Source of the DNA: SXRF01 sp039808985
Lineage (GTDB): Bacteria; Pseudomonadota; Alphaproteobacteria; Rickettsiales; SXRF01
Length of the DNA: 15,807 nucleotides
Direction of reading: 5' to 3'
NCBI GenBank assembly: GCA_039808985.1
Contig: JBDHUC010000039.1
Span: forward strand, 1 to 15,807
Under the pieces are notes generated by a model. That model was not told where the DNA came from. It did not search any database and was given only the letters and a program-made list of their open reading frames with translations. Below, one piece after another: positions 1-7,490 of the stretch (position 1 is its first letter; every line of letters begins with the position of its first letter). Position numbers and translations under genes: made by a program.

Positions 1-167
1 GCGAAAATGATTTAAAAATTTTTGATTGTTTCGTTGAGGAGCTTTCAAGCAGCTATGTAACAGCGCGCTATATTTCGCGCTGTCTGCATAAGCGCAGGCG
101 CGGCGAAGAAGAAGTGTCGCCAAAATTTTCCAATCCAGAAAGCTTTGATTATCATTATCCGAAGTGA
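1..167 (+). CDS. 3' end of an unidentified gene (partial)
   Basis: Reading from base 3, the frame is open for 54 codons and stops at TGA 165-167. The tail is charged, with an Arg/Lys/Glu-rich stretch (KRRRGEEE) about 20 residues before the end, and finishes FDYHYPK. The start lies outside the window. The frame ends 16 bases before the convergent bactofilin stop codon, which is the spacing expected of a real gene end. No family is recognisable from this fragment, and a chance open frame of 165 bases is possible. Confidence 0.5.
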   Translation, partial: ENDLKIFDCFVEELSSSYVTARYISRCLHKRRRGEEEVSPKFSNPESFDYHYPK

Positions 168-183
168 CGGCTATTAATATCAG

Positions 184-642
184 CTAACTTATAAGCCGTA
201 TATTACTGCCTGGAGGGGCTATTTCCTCATCCGGGTCCACTATCGGCGTTTCCCTGGTTACGGGCTTATCCATACGCTTGCATTTTCCATCTAAAAACGC
301 GCCTTCCTCTATAACCAGCCCTTCATGCATCACTATGCCTTCAACATAGCAGTCTTTATATAGATTGACCTGCTTGGCGCGTACAAGCCCATTTATTTTT
401 CCATAAACATTTAATATTTCAGCAGTGACATCGCCCTTAATGACAGCATTTTTGCGTACATTCAAATTCTGGCAGCGTATATTGCCGTCAACAGTGCCAT
501 CGAAATCTATATTGCCATCGCTTATTATCGTGCCAAGTATATGGGTGTCTTGCGCAATAACTGAAAGTGAAGAAGGCCCTCGCGCCACAGGTTTTGCTGT
601 AGGGGTTTTTGCTGCCTGCTTGTCCTTAGTCCTGCGAAACAT
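184..642 (-). CDS. Bactofilin family cytoskeletal protein
   Basis: A 152-residue bactofilin, a bacterial cytoskeletal protein that polymerises without nucleotide and often places cell-wall enzymes at the inner membrane. The N-terminus is basic and disordered (MFRRTKDKQAAK). A central domain (about residues 28-120) shows the repeating hydrophobic/Gly pattern of a right-handed beta-helix: GTIISDGNIDFDGTVDGNI, then V..A.IKGDV, LNVYGKINGLV. The C-terminal tail is acidic and proline-rich. Length is normal for the family. The ATG lies inside the last codons of the upstream M23 peptidase gene (17-nt overlap, other frame), with a GGAG about 8 nt upstream, so translation is probably coupled. Pairing of bactofilin with an M23 peptidase is common in proteobacteria and supports a role in wall shape. 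Confidence 0.93.
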   Translation of the reverse strand: MFRRTKDKQAAKTPTAKPVARGPSSLSVIAQDTHILGTIISDGNIDFDGTVDGNIRCQNLNVRKNAVIKGDVTAEILNVYGKINGLVRAKQVNLYKDCYVEGIVMHEGLVIEEGAFLDGKCKRMDKPVTRETPIVDPDEEIAPPGSNIRLIS

Positions 643-1690
643 TCCCTAACTCCAATAATCTTCCGGTGCGTAAAAATTTCTGTGGATTTATTGGTTCTCC
701 GTTATATCGCACTTCGTAATGCAGGTGTGGGCCTGTGCTGCGCCCGGTGCTTCCCTGTATCCCTATGATGCTGCCTTTTTTTACCTTGTCGCCCTTATGG
801 ACGCTTATTTCACTTAAATGCCCATAGCGGGTTACTACGCCAAACCCATGATCGACATCGACCATATTGCCATATGACCCATCGCGCTCGGCGTTTATGA
901 CTGTGCCATCGGCAGTGCTGTATATCGGAGATTTTATCGGGCCTGCAAGGTCAAGGCCTGAATGGAACGCCATATCACCATTAAAAGGATCAATCCTGTT
1001 GCCAAACGAGCTATGCTCTTCGAAATGCTTGATAGGTATACCAAGTGGCAGATTGGAAATTACCTGCCGCAATGCTTCCAGCCTGTCGAGCGACGCGAAC
1101 ATATCGGAGGTTTCCTCAGAAACCCTTGGCATTTTTGTAGGAATGTAAGGGCCGCCTTCAGCATCCTCATCACTTTCTTTTTTGGATTTTTCGGCGGTTT
1201 TTTCCATTGCATCCGGATTAAGCCCGGTCTGGCGCACGATCGACTCCAAATCGTCTATCCTTCCATCAGCTTTTATTTTTACCCTCTCAACTATTGCTTC
1301 ATTTTCGTTTTTCAGGTCGCTTACCTGCTGCTCAAGCAGGGCAAGCTTGGCCTGGCTTGTATCCTGCGGGTTCATTATGCCCAGCTTGGACATTTCAGGC
1401 TGAACCGGAGCCATTGAGGGAAATAAATTATCAACTTTTTTAACTGTTGCTAAACGTAGCGTGTTGCTCTGTGCTTCGAGTGTTGAATGAACTGCTATAA
1501 AACGTCCTGTTGCGTATAATGACCATAAAACACCTAGGGAAATAAGGCATATGGCGAATAATTGCGTTGCAACGCTGATATTGATATGGCTGACTTTTTT
1601 ATCGGAGGATATGATTATCCGGCGCGGATGGATTGCGCATTTGAAATAATATTTAACTGCCTTAAAAAGCGTAAGCATATAAGTCCGCAT
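626..1690 (-). CDS. Membrane-anchored M23 family metallopeptidase
   Basis: A peptidoglycan DD-endopeptidase-like protein of 354 residues. A short basic cytoplasmic N-terminus is followed by one membrane segment (about residues 41-61), a periplasmic stretch with predicted coiled coil (about 110-150), an acidic Lys/Glu linker, and a C-terminal LytM/M23 domain (about 225-340). The zinc-site motifs are intact: H-x3-D in FHSGLDLAG, YGH, and the HLH of GPHLHYEVR, so the enzyme is probably active. I chose ATG 1690 rather than the in-frame TTG six bases upstream because GGGAG sits 6 nt before this ATG and directly abuts the TTG. The gene overlaps the downstream bactofilin by 17 nt and follows the RNA methyltransferase gene by 30 nt. 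The likely role is bactofilin-directed local wall remodelling (inference from the pair). Confidence 0.93.
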   Translation of the reverse strand: MRTYMLTLFKAVKYYFKCAIHPRRIIISSDKKVSHINISVATQLFAICLISLGVLWSLYATGRFIAVHSTLEAQSNTLRLATVKKVDNLFPSMAPVQPEMSKLGIMNPQDTSQAKLALLEQQVSDLKNENEAIVERVKIKADGRIDDLESIVRQTGLNPDAMEKTAEKSKKESDEDAEGGPYIPTKMPRVSEETSDMFASLDRLEALRQVISNLPLGIPIKHFEEHSSFGNRIDPFNGDMAFHSGLDLAGPIKSPIYSTADGTVINAERDGSYGNMVDVDHGFGVVTRYGHLSEISVHKGDKVKKGSIIGIQGSTGRSTGPHLHYEVRYNGEPINPQKFLRTGRLLELGNVSQD

Positions 1691-1720
1691 CGCCAACTCC
1701 CATATTGAATTTTTCTTTTT

Positions 1721-3043
1721 TTATGCGGAAGTGCGTTCAAGCACTGCTGCAAAAAAACCATCACTCCCGTCTTTATGCGGGTTTACACTGAAATATGTAT
1801 TTTCATCGCCAACCTCAGTGGGGGAATCTTTATTCCATATTTTTTTTGCATCGACAACCACGAAATGATTATTAAGTTTTAAGAAATTTTCAACCTGTGC
1901 TTCATTCTCATCTTTTAATATAGAACAGGTCGCATAAATTAACCTTCCGCCAACTTTTACCAGCCGCGATGAGCTTTGCAAAATTGATTTCTGGACTTCG
2001 CAAACTTCATCCAGATCTTTTTGGTTGAAGCGCCATTTAAGGTCGGGGTTGCGCCGCCATGTTCCGCTGCCGCTACATGGCGCATCAACTAAAACTCGGT
2101 CGGCGGTTGCTTTGTGGCGTTTTATGAAAGCATCATTTTCTGATTCCAGCACATGCGTCTGAACATTATGCGCTCCTGCCCGTTTCAGGCGGATATTTAT
2201 CTGCCCCAGGCGCTTTTCAGAAATATCCCAAGCCAGTATGCGCCCCTTATTTTCCATAGATGCTGCCATCGCCAGGGTCTTGCCGCCAGCGCCTGCGCAG
2301 AAATCAATAACCCGCTGGCCGGGCCTGGCATCTGCCAGCAATGCTATAGCCTGCGAGCCTTCATCCTGAACCTCGAAATGCCCTTCCTTGAAAAACTTGG
2401 ACGTAAAAATAGGGCCGCGTTTTGCAAGACGGATACCGATTGGTGAAAGTGGGGCAGGGGAGCAATCAAAGCCTTCTGACCTTAGCTGGCCTATTAGTTT
2501 TTCGCGGTGGGTTTTTAAAGTATTGACGCGCAGGTCAGTTGGTGCCTGTTCACCCATTGCGTTCATAGCCTCGCTAAGTTTTTCACCAAAGCTAGAGCGC
2601 AATTTTTCATCCAGCCATTGTGGATAATTAAAGCGCACATGTTCTGGCATTTCCGGGTTAGTAATGTGCATTTTGGAAAGTGTATGCACAAATTTGCGCT
2701 CTTCTTCATTTAGCGCATCAGGAGAATATTTACTGTCTTTGGGGATGCTTTGGATTGACTCCCCGTCATAATCACGGCGCAATATCAGCGCGGCTATTAC
2801 AAATCCCCGACCATCCAAACCTTGCGAATATTTTTCCAACCACCACTCAAGGTTAGCTTTATGGCGCAGTATCCAGTAAACCAACTCGGCAATCGCCCCT
2901 CGGTCTTTCGAGCCTATATAGCGGTGTGCCTTGAAATATTGCTCCAGAAGCTTATCGGCTGGAAAGCGCTTTTCCGATTGCCATACGGTAAAAATCTGGT
3001 CCAGCAACTCTATAGTTGCCTGTGTGCGTGCGCCGGGTGTCAT
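1721..3043 (-). CDS. RsmB/NOP family SAM-dependent RNA (cytosine-C5) methyltransferase
   Basis: A 440-residue RNA m5C methyltransferase. The first ~70 residues resemble the helical NusB-like N-terminal region of the RsmB group. A linker carries TDLRVNTLK (169-177) and EVQDEGSQ (224-231). The Rossmann methyltransferase core has the SAM-binding DFCAGAGGKT (247-256), motif IV DAPCSGSGT (320-328, C323) and the TCS of ATCSIL (C373, nucleophile position). Both conserved cysteines are present, so activity is expected. The substrate could be 16S rRNA C967, as for E. coli RsmB, but alphaproteobacteria often have several paralogues, so I leave the symbol blank. ATG 3043 overlaps the stop of the protease gene as ATGA, with AGGA a few bases upstream, which indicates translational coupling. 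Confidence 0.93.
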   Translation of the reverse strand: MTPGARTQATIELLDQIFTVWQSEKRFPADKLLEQYFKAHRYIGSKDRGAIAELVYWILRHKANLEWWLEKYSQGLDGRGFVIAALILRRDYDGESIQSIPKDSKYSPDALNEEERKFVHTLSKMHITNPEMPEHVRFNYPQWLDEKLRSSFGEKLSEAMNAMGEQAPTDLRVNTLKTHREKLIGQLRSEGFDCSPAPLSPIGIRLAKRGPIFTSKFFKEGHFEVQDEGSQAIALLADARPGQRVIDFCAGAGGKTLAMAASMENKGRILAWDISEKRLGQINIRLKRAGAHNVQTHVLESENDAFIKRHKATADRVLVDAPCSGSGTWRRNPDLKWRFNQKDLDEVCEVQKSILQSSSRLVKVGGRLIYATCSILKDENEAQVENFLKLNNHFVVVDAKKIWNKDSPTEVGDENTYFSVNPHKDGSDGFFAAVLERTSA

Positions 3044-3720
3044 AATTTGCTTTCCTGTAGGTTGCCTATAACCATCTGTTCGCCTTCAATTTTAAAGCCC
3101 CCCAGTTTTCTAAGCAGGCTCATGCCCAGAAGAGAATTATCGAGTTCCCCCTGATTGACGCTTGCCGGGAAGTCATCAATTATAGAATTTCCAATCTGCA
3201 ATCTGTGCAGTTTTACCAGTGCGCCACCTGTTACACCATTAGCGGTTTTATAGGTACGGCTGTAATTAAGTTCGCTTGTGTTTATTCCTATGCGGCTGGC
3301 ATCATGCTGTGTCAAAACCACATCGCTTGCGCCGGTATCAACCATGAAATTCACCGGCACGCCATTAACTTTGGCTTCTATGTAAAAATGCCCATCCTGG
3401 CTGGCGCGGATCACGATATTGCCATCGCTATTGATGCGTGCCCGGTTGGGCATTAATTCCGCCATGATGCGGCTATTCAATAAGTCATCCTTAAAACTAT
3501 AAGCAAATATAATGGCAAATATCAGGCAAAACCATATGGCGCTGTAACGCATTGTCTGGTTTAGTGGAAATCTCCTTGCCGATAATCCGCAAATGGAAAG
3601 CAGTATCCCTAAATATAAAAGTTGCATTTTATCATCGGTTTTGCTTAGTGCATAAGGGAATTGCAGAGCAAGAAAAGCAACCAGAATCGCTATGGCGATA
3701 AAGAAATATATTTTTTTCAT
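3040..3720 (-). CDS. Membrane-anchored retropepsin-like (clan AA) aspartic protease
   Basis: A 226-residue TIGR02281-type protein: a single-domain aspartyl protease tethered to the membrane. Three hydrophobic segments are visible (about residues 4-23, 33-48 and 60-76), followed by the protease domain (about 100-222). This contains VDTGAS (127-132, catalytic D128) and a late LLGMSLL (197-203), the flap/second-motif region typical of retropepsin-like folds. One catalytic Asp per chain implies a dimer. Proteins of this family are widespread in alphaproteobacteria and their substrates are largely unknown. The gene is first in the four-gene operon leading to the bactofilin, overlaps the methyltransferase gene by 4 nt, and has a candidate promoter with repeated octamers upstream. 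A GAG precedes the ATG at suitable distance. Confidence 0.85.
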   Translation of the reverse strand: MKKIYFFIAIAILVAFLALQFPYALSKTDDKMQLLYLGILLSICGLSARRFPLNQTMRYSAIWFCLIFAIIFAYSFKDDLLNSRIMAELMPNRARINSDGNIVIRASQDGHFYIEAKVNGVPVNFMVDTGASDVVLTQHDASRIGINTSELNYSRTYKTANGVTGGALVKLHRLQIGNSIIDDFPASVNQGELDNSLLGMSLLRKLGGFKIEGEQMVIGNLQESKL

Positions 3721-3730
3721 TAATTCTCAA

Positions 3731-3775
3731 AGTTATCGTTTATATGGCGCAATGCGATAACTATGAACGATAACT
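3731..3775. repeat. Three copies of AGTTATCG around the protease-operon promoter (candidate operator)
   Basis: A perfect 10-bp inverted repeat, AGTTATCGTT (3731-3740) and AACGATAACT (3766-3775), encloses a further copy of CGATAACT at 3755-3762. The three 8-bp words are positioned upstream of the -35, inside the spacer and downstream of the -10 of the candidate promoter. This arrangement suits a repressor or a cooperative regulator. The regulator is unknown. The outer arms could also form an RNA hairpin with a 25-nt loop. Confidence 0.4.
3739..3767 (-). promoter_or_regulatory. Candidate sigma70 promoter of the protease-methyltransferase-M23-bactofilin operon
   Basis: On the minus strand the -35 TTCATA (3767-3762) and the -10 TATAAA (3744-3739) are separated by 17 bp. 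The -10 matches the consensus at 5 of 6 positions and the -35 at 4 of 6. A start point near 3732 would give a very short leader before the ATG at 3720. The octamer copies listed separately overlap this element. This was found by eye only. Confidence 0.4.
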
Positions 3776-3837
3776 AAAAAATCCACGCTAGTAAACCGGC
3801 ATTTGATTTTTGGTAGGAGCGTTTTATTAACGGTGAC

Positions 3838-4223
3838 CTATAATAGGCGGGTCAAGACATAATGCCTGCTGTTTTTGGCTCTCATGCCATGATAGCCCAG
3901 TTCTTTTGTTTGGTCTCTTTGTTCCCGTGCTTTTTTTATTGCATCAATTACTTGTTCAGGTGTGGTATCTGTACCAAGGACAAGTTTCTCTTTGCCAACA
4001 TTCAAATATATATCTGTTTCGGGATTTACCTTTTTTCCTTGAACAGCATATTCAATCATCCTTTTAAAAGAATCTATAGCCGCTGGGTTGTTAAAATCCG
4101 GATTCACCCTGACTGAAAAATTCCCATCCCTGAGAGGGAAGTAAAGGTCATTTTCTAAAATAATTTGTTGCGGAGTTTTTTTGTTACTCCGGCGGTAGAT
4201 AATTTCCTTGTTTCATCTGTCAT
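3838..4223 (-). CDS. Small unknown protein gene needing a -1 frameshift (128 residues combined)
   Basis: Two frames join into one plausible gene. The 5' part starts at ATG 4223 with GGAG six bases upstream and reads MTDETRKLSTAGVTKK. It then hits a stop after six further codons. The 3' part (through 3838) is coding-like far upstream of its first usable start: TPQQIILENDLYFPLRDG precedes the GTG at 4107. The two frames meet at a run of seven A (revcomp of 4176-4182) that reads A_AAA_AAA in the upstream frame, and a -1 slip there gives one 128-residue protein. A 6-bp inverted repeat, CGGAGT/ACTCCG, flanks the run. The C-terminus is basic (HGMRAKNSRHYVLTRLL). No domain or membrane segment is recognised. 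It could be programmed frameshifting, a recent mutation or a sequencing error. If none applies, the real product begins at GTG 4107 (89 residues). Confidence 0.5.
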
Positions 4224-4263
4224 AAAACTCTCCATTTTATCCGTTCACTGGCGCTGATAGTAA

Positions 4264-4292
4264 ACTATAATCCGGCTTTTTGTTGTTACAGT
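4264..4292 (-). promoter_or_regulatory. Weak candidate promoter for the frameshifted small gene
   Basis: On the minus strand TATAGT (4269-4264, 5 of 6 to the -10 consensus) lies 17 bp after CTGTAA (4292-4287, 3 of 6). A small palindrome, ATAGT-AA-ACTAT (4257-4268), overlaps the -10. The implied leader is about 35 nt. The -35 is poor, so the call rests mainly on the -10 and its position. Confidence 0.22.
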
Positions 4293-4328
4293 TCTGTTAA
4301 GTTTAATATATTACATAAAATCATATTG

Positions 4329-5801
4329 TTAGCTATCCATCCGGTAGTTTGGGGCTTCGCGGGTAATGGTTATGTCATGGGCGTGCGACTCGCGCAGGCC
4401 AGCGCCCGTTATACGCACGAACTCGCAATTCTTCTGCATGTCGGGAATTGTCCTGCTCCCGGTATAACCCATAGCTGCCTTAAGGCCGCCGACTAGCTGG
4501 TGAACTACTCCGGAAACCGGGCCTTTGAACGGGACGCGCCCTTCGACCCCTTCGGGAACCAGCTTTAACTTGTCGCCGATCTCCTGCTGGAAATAACGGT
4601 CAGCCGAGCCACGCGCCATAGCGCCAACGCTTCCCATTCCGCGGTAAGTTTTGTATGAACGTCCTTGATATAAAACAACTTCGCCTGGGCTTTCCTCGGT
4701 TCCGGCAAAGAGCGAGCCCAGCATGACGCAATTGGCCCCGGCTGCTATAGCCTTTGCAAGATCGCCTGAATATTTTATTCCGCCATCGGCAATGATTGGA
4801 ACCCCATGTTTTTTAGCAACTGCCACAACATCCATAATCGCTGAAAGCTGCGGAACTCCTACGCCTGCAACAATGCGGGTGGTGCAGATCGAGCCGGGGC
4901 CGATTCCTACCTTTACCGCATCAGCGCCAGCTTTGATTAATGCTTCCGCGCCTTCGCCGGTTGCGATATTTCCTGCTATTATCTGGGTGTGTTTGTGGAT
5001 TTCGCGTATTTGTTTAACGCTGTCGAGGACTCCTTTGGAGTGCCCATGCGCTGTATCAACTATTATAACGTCAACCCCTGCGGCAATAAGCATTTCTGCT
5101 CTTTTCAGGCCATCTGCCCCGGTGCCGGTTGCGGCGGCTACGCGAAGGCGTCCACGCTCATCCTTGCTGGCGCTTGGATAGGCCTGTGCCTTCTCAATAT
5201 CTTTTACGGTGATAAGCCCGATGCAGCGATATGCATCATCAACCACAAGCAGTTTTTCGATGCGGTGCTTGTGGAGCAGGCGCTTGGCGTCTTCGCGGCT
5301 GATATTTTTTTGAACGGTTATCAGGTTTTCCCTGGTCATCAGCTCATGTACGGGCTGCTTGCGGTCAACCGCAAAGCGTACATCGCGGTTGGTAAGTATG
5401 CCAACCAGCTTGCCACTGCCTTTTTCTACCACAGGTACGCCGGAAATATGATTGCTGCTCATAAGGGCCAGGGCATCAGCAAGGGTCGCTTCCGGGGTTA
5501 TGGTAAGCGGGTCTACCACCATGCCGGATTCGAATTTTTTTACTGACTGAACCTCGGCTGCCTGCTCGGAAATGCTTAAGTTCTTGTGGATGCAGCCCAT
5601 ACCGCCTTGCTGTGCCATGGCTATGGCCAGTGCTGATTCGGTTACTGTATCCATGGCTGCCGACATAAGCGGTATAGCGAGTTTTATGCTCTGGGTAAGC
5701 TGTGTGGAAGTATCTGCCTCGGAAGGGATAAAATCCGACGCGCGCGGCTTTAGCAGTACATCATCGAAAGTGAGGGATTCTGGGATTTTTATGTTGGTCA
5801 T
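4329..5801 (-). CDS. guaB: Inosine-5'-monophosphate dehydrogenase
   Basis: Cytoplasmic enzyme that oxidises IMP to XMP with NAD+, the first committed step to GMP. At 490 residues it is standard bacterial length. The TIM-barrel start LTFDDVLLKP is at 10-19. Two CBS domains (about 95-205) are inserted in the barrel and are usually regulatory. The catalytic loop GPGSICTTR (301-309) has the nucleophile Cys306. The IMP-binding stretch IADGGIKYSGD is at 337-347, and the flap region with RGMGS and RYFQ follows; R and Y are the conserved flap residues. All key positions look intact. It starts at ATG 5801 with AAAGG 10 nt upstream. That ATG overlaps the stop of a possible 16-codon leader ORF (TGATG). 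It is divergent from the decarboxylase gene across about 311 bp. No clear terminator follows the stop. Confidence 0.98.
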   Translation of the reverse strand: MTNIKIPESLTFDDVLLKPRASDFIPSEADTSTQLTQSIKLAIPLMSAAMDTVTESALAIAMAQQGGMGCIHKNLSISEQAAEVQSVKKFESGMVVDPLTITPEATLADALALMSSNHISGVPVVEKGSGKLVGILTNRDVRFAVDRKQPVHELMTRENLITVQKNISREDAKRLLHKHRIEKLLVVDDAYRCIGLITVKDIEKAQAYPSASKDERGRLRVAAATGTGADGLKRAEMLIAAGVDVIIVDTAHGHSKGVLDSVKQIREIHKHTQIIAGNIATGEGAEALIKAGADAVKVGIGPGSICTTRIVAGVGVPQLSAIMDVVAVAKKHGVPIIADGGIKYSGDLAKAIAAGANCVMLGSLFAGTEESPGEVVLYQGRSYKTYRGMGSVGAMARGSADRYFQQEIGDKLKLVPEGVEGRVPFKGPVSGVVHQLVGGLKAAMGYTGSRTIPDMQKNCEFVRITGAGLRESHAHDITITREAPNYRMDS

Positions 5802-5851
5802 CAGCGCAAAACCTTTATATATGGCTTGTTTAAGTTTTGCTGGAGAGCCAT
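5801..5851 (-). CDS. Possible leader peptide / uORF overlapping the guaB start
   Basis: ATG 5851 opens a 16-codon frame encoding MALQQNLNKPYIKVLR. Its TGA (5803-5801) shares one base with the guaB ATG (TGATG), a classic termination-reinitiation junction. AAGG lies 4 nt before its ATG, giving a reasonable though tight ribosome site. The ATG also falls in one arm of a 6-bp inverted repeat (ATGGCT/AGCCAT). An ORF this short could be chance; support comes from the site plus the exact stop/start overlap. Confidence 0.35.
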   Translation of the reverse strand: MALQQNLNKPYIKVLR

Positions 5852-5869
5852 AGCGCCTTTTTTTGCGCT
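5803..5869 (-). promoter_or_regulatory. Structured guaB mRNA leader with alternative pairings
   Basis: In the mRNA sense, AGCGCAAAA (5869-5861) can pair perfectly over 9 bp with TTTTGCGCT (5811-5803), which lies between the guaB ribosome site and its ATG. An inner stem, ATGGCT (5851-5846) with AGCCAT (5826-5821), fits inside it. Alternatively, the first AGCGC can pair locally with GCGCT (5856-5852) across an A-rich loop, releasing the guaB start region. Two exclusive folds, one enclosing the AAAGG and start, suggest translational control. No known riboswitch class is recognised. Confidence 0.4.
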
Positions 5870-6112
5870 TGTCACCAGTATTTTTGGGCAGGTTACATAG
5901 ATTTAATAAAAATACCTAAAAAAATACTTATACATTTGCAGATTTTACTTTATTATTACCATGACTTCTGTATATAGAAGTCGCTTCGTTAACAACTAAT
6001 AGGCATTTTGTGATAAATTTTGTTAAATATCAACGCACTAGTAAGCGGTTTGTCGGGATAATGCTCGGTGAACCATAAGTACTTTAACCACAAACATATG
6101 GTATTAAGTTAG
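5870..6112. other. Divergent AT-rich intergenic region between guaB and the decarboxylase gene
   Basis: This region must hold promoters for both divergent genes, but I see no pair of hexamers good enough to call. It contains a perfect 7-bp inverted repeat, GACTTCT-GTATAT-AGAAGTC (5963-5982), whose position fits an operator or hairpin. A looser ACCATA/TATGGT pair (6071-6076, 6097-6102) lies in the presumed decarboxylase leader. No further ORF or RNA gene is visible. Confidence 0.4.
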
Positions 6113-7381
6113 ATGAACAAAACCACCAGTGAGCCTCCGGCCCGCAACTCCAGTTTAAAATTGGCCCGACGTAACAACGTCATTCCCCTCAAAAAAATTG
6201 AAACGCCCAAATTCCCTTCGCAGAGAAGCAAGGTGTATACATCCGTTTCCGAAATGGTAAACGAGGTGCGTCCTACTGCGCCTGTGCATTGCCTGCGTCC
6301 GGCGGTTATTACTGCTATGAGCAAATGGTTCGTTTCCAACTTTCCAGGCGAGGTTATGTTTGCGGTTAAGACTAATCCTGAGCCTAGGGTGCTGCGTATA
6401 ATTGCTCGCGCCGGTGTCAGCCGTTTTGACGTTGCATCGCTTGCTGAAATAAAGCTGGTGGCCAATAATATCCCATCTGCCAAGATGTATTTCATGCACC
6501 CGGTTAAAAACCGCGAGGCGATTTTTGCGGCTTATTATACTTATGGCGTGCGCGATTTCTCTCTGGATTCACACGATGAATTGCAAAAAATCCTGGAAGT
6601 CACCAACCATGCCGATGATTTGAACCTTTATGTCCGCCTGTCAATGGCTAGCGACCAGGCCGCCTACAGCATGGCCGGTAAATTCGGGGTGAATCTTGAG
6701 CAGGCTGCATCTCTTATCTCAGCAACCCGCAAGGCCAGCAGAAAACTTGGACTATGTTTCCATGTTGGCTCGCAATGCATGAACCCGGATGCTTACGGGG
6801 CTGCCATGCAGACAGTTGTTGATTTGCTTAAGCAGACTGACGTGCGTCTTGATGTTCTGGATATTGGAGGTGGTTTCCCATCAATCTATCCTGGCCTCAC
6901 CCCGCCGCCGCTTGCGGAGTATATGTCTGCGATTAAAGCAGCCCTTTCCAGCCAGCCAATGCTTTCTGGGTGTGAGGTGCTGTGCGAGCCTGGCCGTGCC
7001 CTGGTTGCAGAAGGCGGGTCTGTTGTTGTGCGTGTTGAACTGCGCAAAGGCAATATGCTCTATATAAATGATGGAACTTATGGCAGCCTGTTCGATGCCG
7101 GTGTGCCTAACTTTACCTATCCGGTCAAGGCTATCCGCCCGGCTGGGGAAATGGCGGCTAATACGCAGGAATTCGGCTTTTTTGGCCCGACCTGCGACAG
7201 CATGGATGTTATGAATGGCCCATTCCACCTGCCTGCTGACATAAAAGAAGGCGACTGGATAGAGATTGGCCAGCTTGGGGCATATGGCGCGACCATGCGC
7301 ACTAATTTCAACGGTTTTTATTCCGACATAACCGTTGAAGTGGGCGACAAGCCGCTGCTGAGCATTTTCTCGGTGAATTAG
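6113..7381 (+). CDS. Fold-type III PLP-dependent ornithine/lysine-type decarboxylase
   Basis: A group IV (alanine-racemase-fold) basic amino-acid decarboxylase, 422 residues, that would make putrescine and/or cadaverine in the cytoplasm. The PLP lysine is in FAVKTNP (K86). HVGSQ (217-221) supplies the ring-stacking His. DIGGGFP (250-256) and EPGR (292-295) bind the phosphate. GPTCDSMD (358-365) carries the Cys/Asp pair that acts across the dimer interface, and YG is at 391-392. All catalytic residues are present. Ornithine decarboxylase is the most likely activity; many alphaproteobacterial members also take lysine, and the sequence alone does not settle it. About 40 N-terminal residues precede the expected domain start and look disordered and basic. 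ATG 6113 directly follows an in-frame TAG and has no clear Shine-Dalgarno, so a later start is possible. Confidence 0.88.
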   Translation: MNKTTSEPPARNSSLKLARRNNVIPLKKIETPKFPSQRSKVYTSVSEMVNEVRPTAPVHCLRPAVITAMSKWFVSNFPGEVMFAVKTNPEPRVLRIIARAGVSRFDVASLAEIKLVANNIPSAKMYFMHPVKNREAIFAAYYTYGVRDFSLDSHDELQKILEVTNHADDLNLYVRLSMASDQAAYSMAGKFGVNLEQAASLISATRKASRKLGLCFHVGSQCMNPDAYGAAMQTVVDLLKQTDVRLDVLDIGGGFPSIYPGLTPPPLAEYMSAIKAALSSQPMLSGCEVLCEPGRALVAEGGSVVVRVELRKGNMLYINDGTYGSLFDAGVPNFTYPVKAIRPAGEMAANTQEFGFFGPTCDSMDVMNGPFHLPADIKEGDWIEIGQLGAYGATMRTNFNGFYSDITVEVGDKPLLSIFSVN

Positions 7382-7482
7382 AGCATTTTCCATTTAATCG
7401 TGCGTGTTGTTATCCTTCGCCTCATGTACTATTGTACACTTTGCCTCGGATGCCTAACGCACAACTAAAGCGAAAACGCTCT
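7380..7482. repeat. Long imperfect palindrome (AGAGC-TTTTC type) at the end of the decarboxylase gene
   Basis: The outer arms begin AGAGCATTTTC (7380-7390) and end GAAAACGCTCT (7472-7482). They stay complementary for about 26 positions with 5 mismatches, reading GTGCGT near the inner end. The centre holds a separate small hairpin, TGTAC-TATT-GTACA (7425-7438). The left arm overlaps the TAG stop of the decarboxylase. Similar AGAGCGTTTTC...GAAAACGCTCT palindromes are common intergenic elements in alphaproteobacteria (recalled, not searched). As RNA it would also act as a 3'-end structure. Confidence 0.6.
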
Positions 7483-7490
7483 AGAAATTA

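Noticed and set aside
626..1696. TTG start at 1696 for the M23 peptidase
   Set aside because: The GGGAG ribosome site directly abuts this TTG but is ideally spaced for ATG 1690.
5963..5982. Intrinsic terminator at GACTTCT/AGAAGTC
   Set aside because: No T run follows on either strand, and it lies between divergent starts where no transcript should end.
6109..6499. Two minus-strand ORFs opposite the decarboxylase start
   Set aside because: They are shadows of a strongly conserved PLP-enzyme reading frame.
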